The notes below the pieces were generated by a model. That model did not search any database and was not told where the DNA came from. It saw only the letters and a program-made list of their open reading frames with translations. From Saprospiraceae bacterium (lineage in GTDB: Bacteria; Bacteroidota; Bacteroidia; Chitinophagales; Saprospiraceae), in assembly GCA_029262995.1 (NCBI GenBank), contig JAJCYH010000029.1, forward strand, positions 1-64,000: a DNA stretch of 64,000 nt. Direction: 5' to 3'. This document shows, one piece after another, positions 63,101 to 64,000 of the stretch (within the stretch, counting starts at the first letter, position 1; each line of letters starts with the position of its first letter). Both the position numbers and the translations under genes were made by a program.

Positions 63101-64000
63101 ATGAAATCAAGAAGTAAGAAAAGCAAAGCTTTATCCAAGAAACTATTACGTCAAGCTTATGAATTGCTTTATACTGCTAAGTCCTTAACAGAGCTGTATG
63201 AAGAAAACATGAAGTCTGTTTCCAAATACGTCCATGCTACATCACGAGGGCATGAGATTATTCAGATTGCTACAGGCCTACAATTAAATGCATCAGATTA
63301 TGCCTACCTCTACTACAGAGACGATGCCTTTCTCCTTTCGATTGGCATGAAACCCAAAGACTTGATGCTGCAATTGCTTGCAAAAAAAGACGATCCCTTT
63401 TCTGGAGGAAGAACTTATTACTCTCACCCATCCTTAAAAGATGACGATAAGGTAAAAATTCCGCATCAATCCTCAGCAACAGGTATGCAAGCCATTCCCG
63501 CAACAGGATCTGCACTGGGATTACAGTACAAGGAACAATTGGGGCTGGACGATCCTGATGAGTCACCAATTGTGGTTTGCTCTCTTGGAGATGCCTGCAT
63601 CACTGAAGGTGAAGTTTCAGAGGCATTTCAAATGGCGGCACTAAGGCAATTACCTATCCTATACCTTGTACAAGATAATGAATGGGACATATCCGCTTAC
63701 TCGGATGAAGTAAGGGCACAAAATGTCTATCAATTTATTCAAGGATTCCATGGCATTAAAGCTGTTAGCATTGACGGAACAGACTTTAATGAATGCTATA
63801 ATTCAGTAGGTGAAGCTATCAAATATATTAGAAAAAATAGAAAGCCCTATTTAATTCATGCAAAAGTACCATTACTAAATCACCATACTTCAGGTGTAAG
63901 AATGGAATGGTACAGAGATGATATAGTAGAGGCAAGGCAAAATGATCCACATCCAAAACTAAGGAAGCTTTTAAAACAATCTGGAATTAGCGAAAAAGAA
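63101..64000 (+). CDS. 2-oxoacid dehydrogenase E1 component (N-terminal part, partial)
   Basis: The frame is open from ATG 63101 to the window end (300 codons) and continues beyond it. It is missing from the ORF track because it has no stop. It is the E1 alpha half of a thiamine-diphosphate enzyme: HATSRGHEIIQIATGLQL, YLYYRDDAFLLSIGM, HQSSATGMQAIPATGSALG, and the thiamine-binding motif VCSLGDACITEGEVSEAFQMAAL...LVQDNEW, followed by FHGIKAVSIDGTD. The absence of a stop fits the fused alpha-beta form of branched-chain 2-oxoacid dehydrogenase common in Bacteroidota, but the beta half is outside the window. An Lrp-type regulator gene is divergent. Confidence 0.9.
   Translation, partial: MKSRSKKSKALSKKLLRQAYELLYTAKSLTELYEENMKSVSKYVHATSRGHEIIQIATGLQLNASDYAYLYYRDDAFLLSIGMKPKDLMLQLLAKKDDPFSGGRTYYSHPSLKDDDKVKIPHQSSATGMQAIPATGSALGLQYKEQLGLDDPDESPIVVCSLGDACITEGEVSEAFQMAALRQLPILYLVQDNEWDISAYSDEVRAQNVYQFIQGFHGIKAVSIDGTDFNECYNSVGEAIKYIRKNRKPYLIHAKVPLLNHHTSGVRMEWYRDDIVEARQNDPHPKLRKLLKQSGISEKE

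Noticed and set aside
63270-63569. 99-codon minus-strand frame
   Set aside because: Shadow of the partial E1 gene, which has the thiamine-binding motif and open frame to the window end.

Overview
The window looks like a low-GC chromosome segment from the phylum Bacteroidota, most like Saprospiria or Flavobacteriia-type marine gliders. The reasons are type IX secretion (T9SS) sorting domains of both type A and type B, a SusC/SusD pair, further TonB-dependent receptors, promoters with the Bacteroidota -7 element TAnnTTTG, no evident Shine-Dalgarno usage, and RRM-type RNA-binding and DUF5777 genes. No tRNA, rRNA or CRISPR array was seen.

Region 1 (1-9070) is accessory DNA with every protein gene on the + strand. 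Three toxin-antitoxin modules (ParD/RelE-like, PIN-domain with its antitoxin, HicA/HicB), an aconitase-family gene, a Yip1-patatin gene pair and short unknown genes are separated by GC-richer imperfect palindromes. Several palindromes start with an RYYYAAC-like box, end with GTTRRRY-like bases just before the next gene, and carry single unpaired bases in one arm. That is the layout of integron attC sites and gene cassettes. Two copies of the 3' end of a group II intron lie antisense to the cassettes. One is cut exactly at GCCCAAC, a core-site-like heptamer. No integron integrase is in the window. Decay is frequent here: a PIN toxin with a stop at codon 2, a lipoprotein with a frameshift in a T-run, and an IS3-family orfA remnant.

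Region 2 (9231-18525, minus strand) holds a TonB-dependent receptor followed by a T9SS-exported alpha/beta hydrolase that lacks the usual serine, a family 2 glycosyltransferase, and a 1240-residue gliding-type surface protein made of paired-cysteine repeats.

Region 3 (18617-34228) is mixed housekeeping and envelope: two-part acetyltransferase, GTP cyclohydrolase II, a polysaccharide flippase, a three-gene cluster (cytochrome-like lipoprotein, DUF5777 barrel, diheme cytochrome c), a bacilliredoxin, a giant SdrD-B repeat surface protein, an EF-G paralogue, a Fur-family regulator divergent from a MerC-like protein across a candidate operator, and an RRM protein with its own terminator.

Region 4 (34309-45263) has D-Ala-D-Ala ligase, an operon of an unknown exported protein, an alpha/beta hydrolase and an S10 serine carboxypeptidase, a large T9SS protein with a small lipoprotein, and AnmK with an SDR protein.

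Region 5 (45446-55424) is a TetR-TolC-adaptor-RND efflux operon with a candidate operator, then PdxH, a lipoprotein, a chromate transporter and a beta-barrel protein. Region 6 (55543-64000) has a decayed barrel-protein gene, the SusC/SusD operon with a strong terminator, an acetyltransferase, an exported proline-iminopeptidase-like enzyme, an Lrp/AsnC regulator and the start of a 2-oxoacid dehydrogenase E1 gene that runs off the end.
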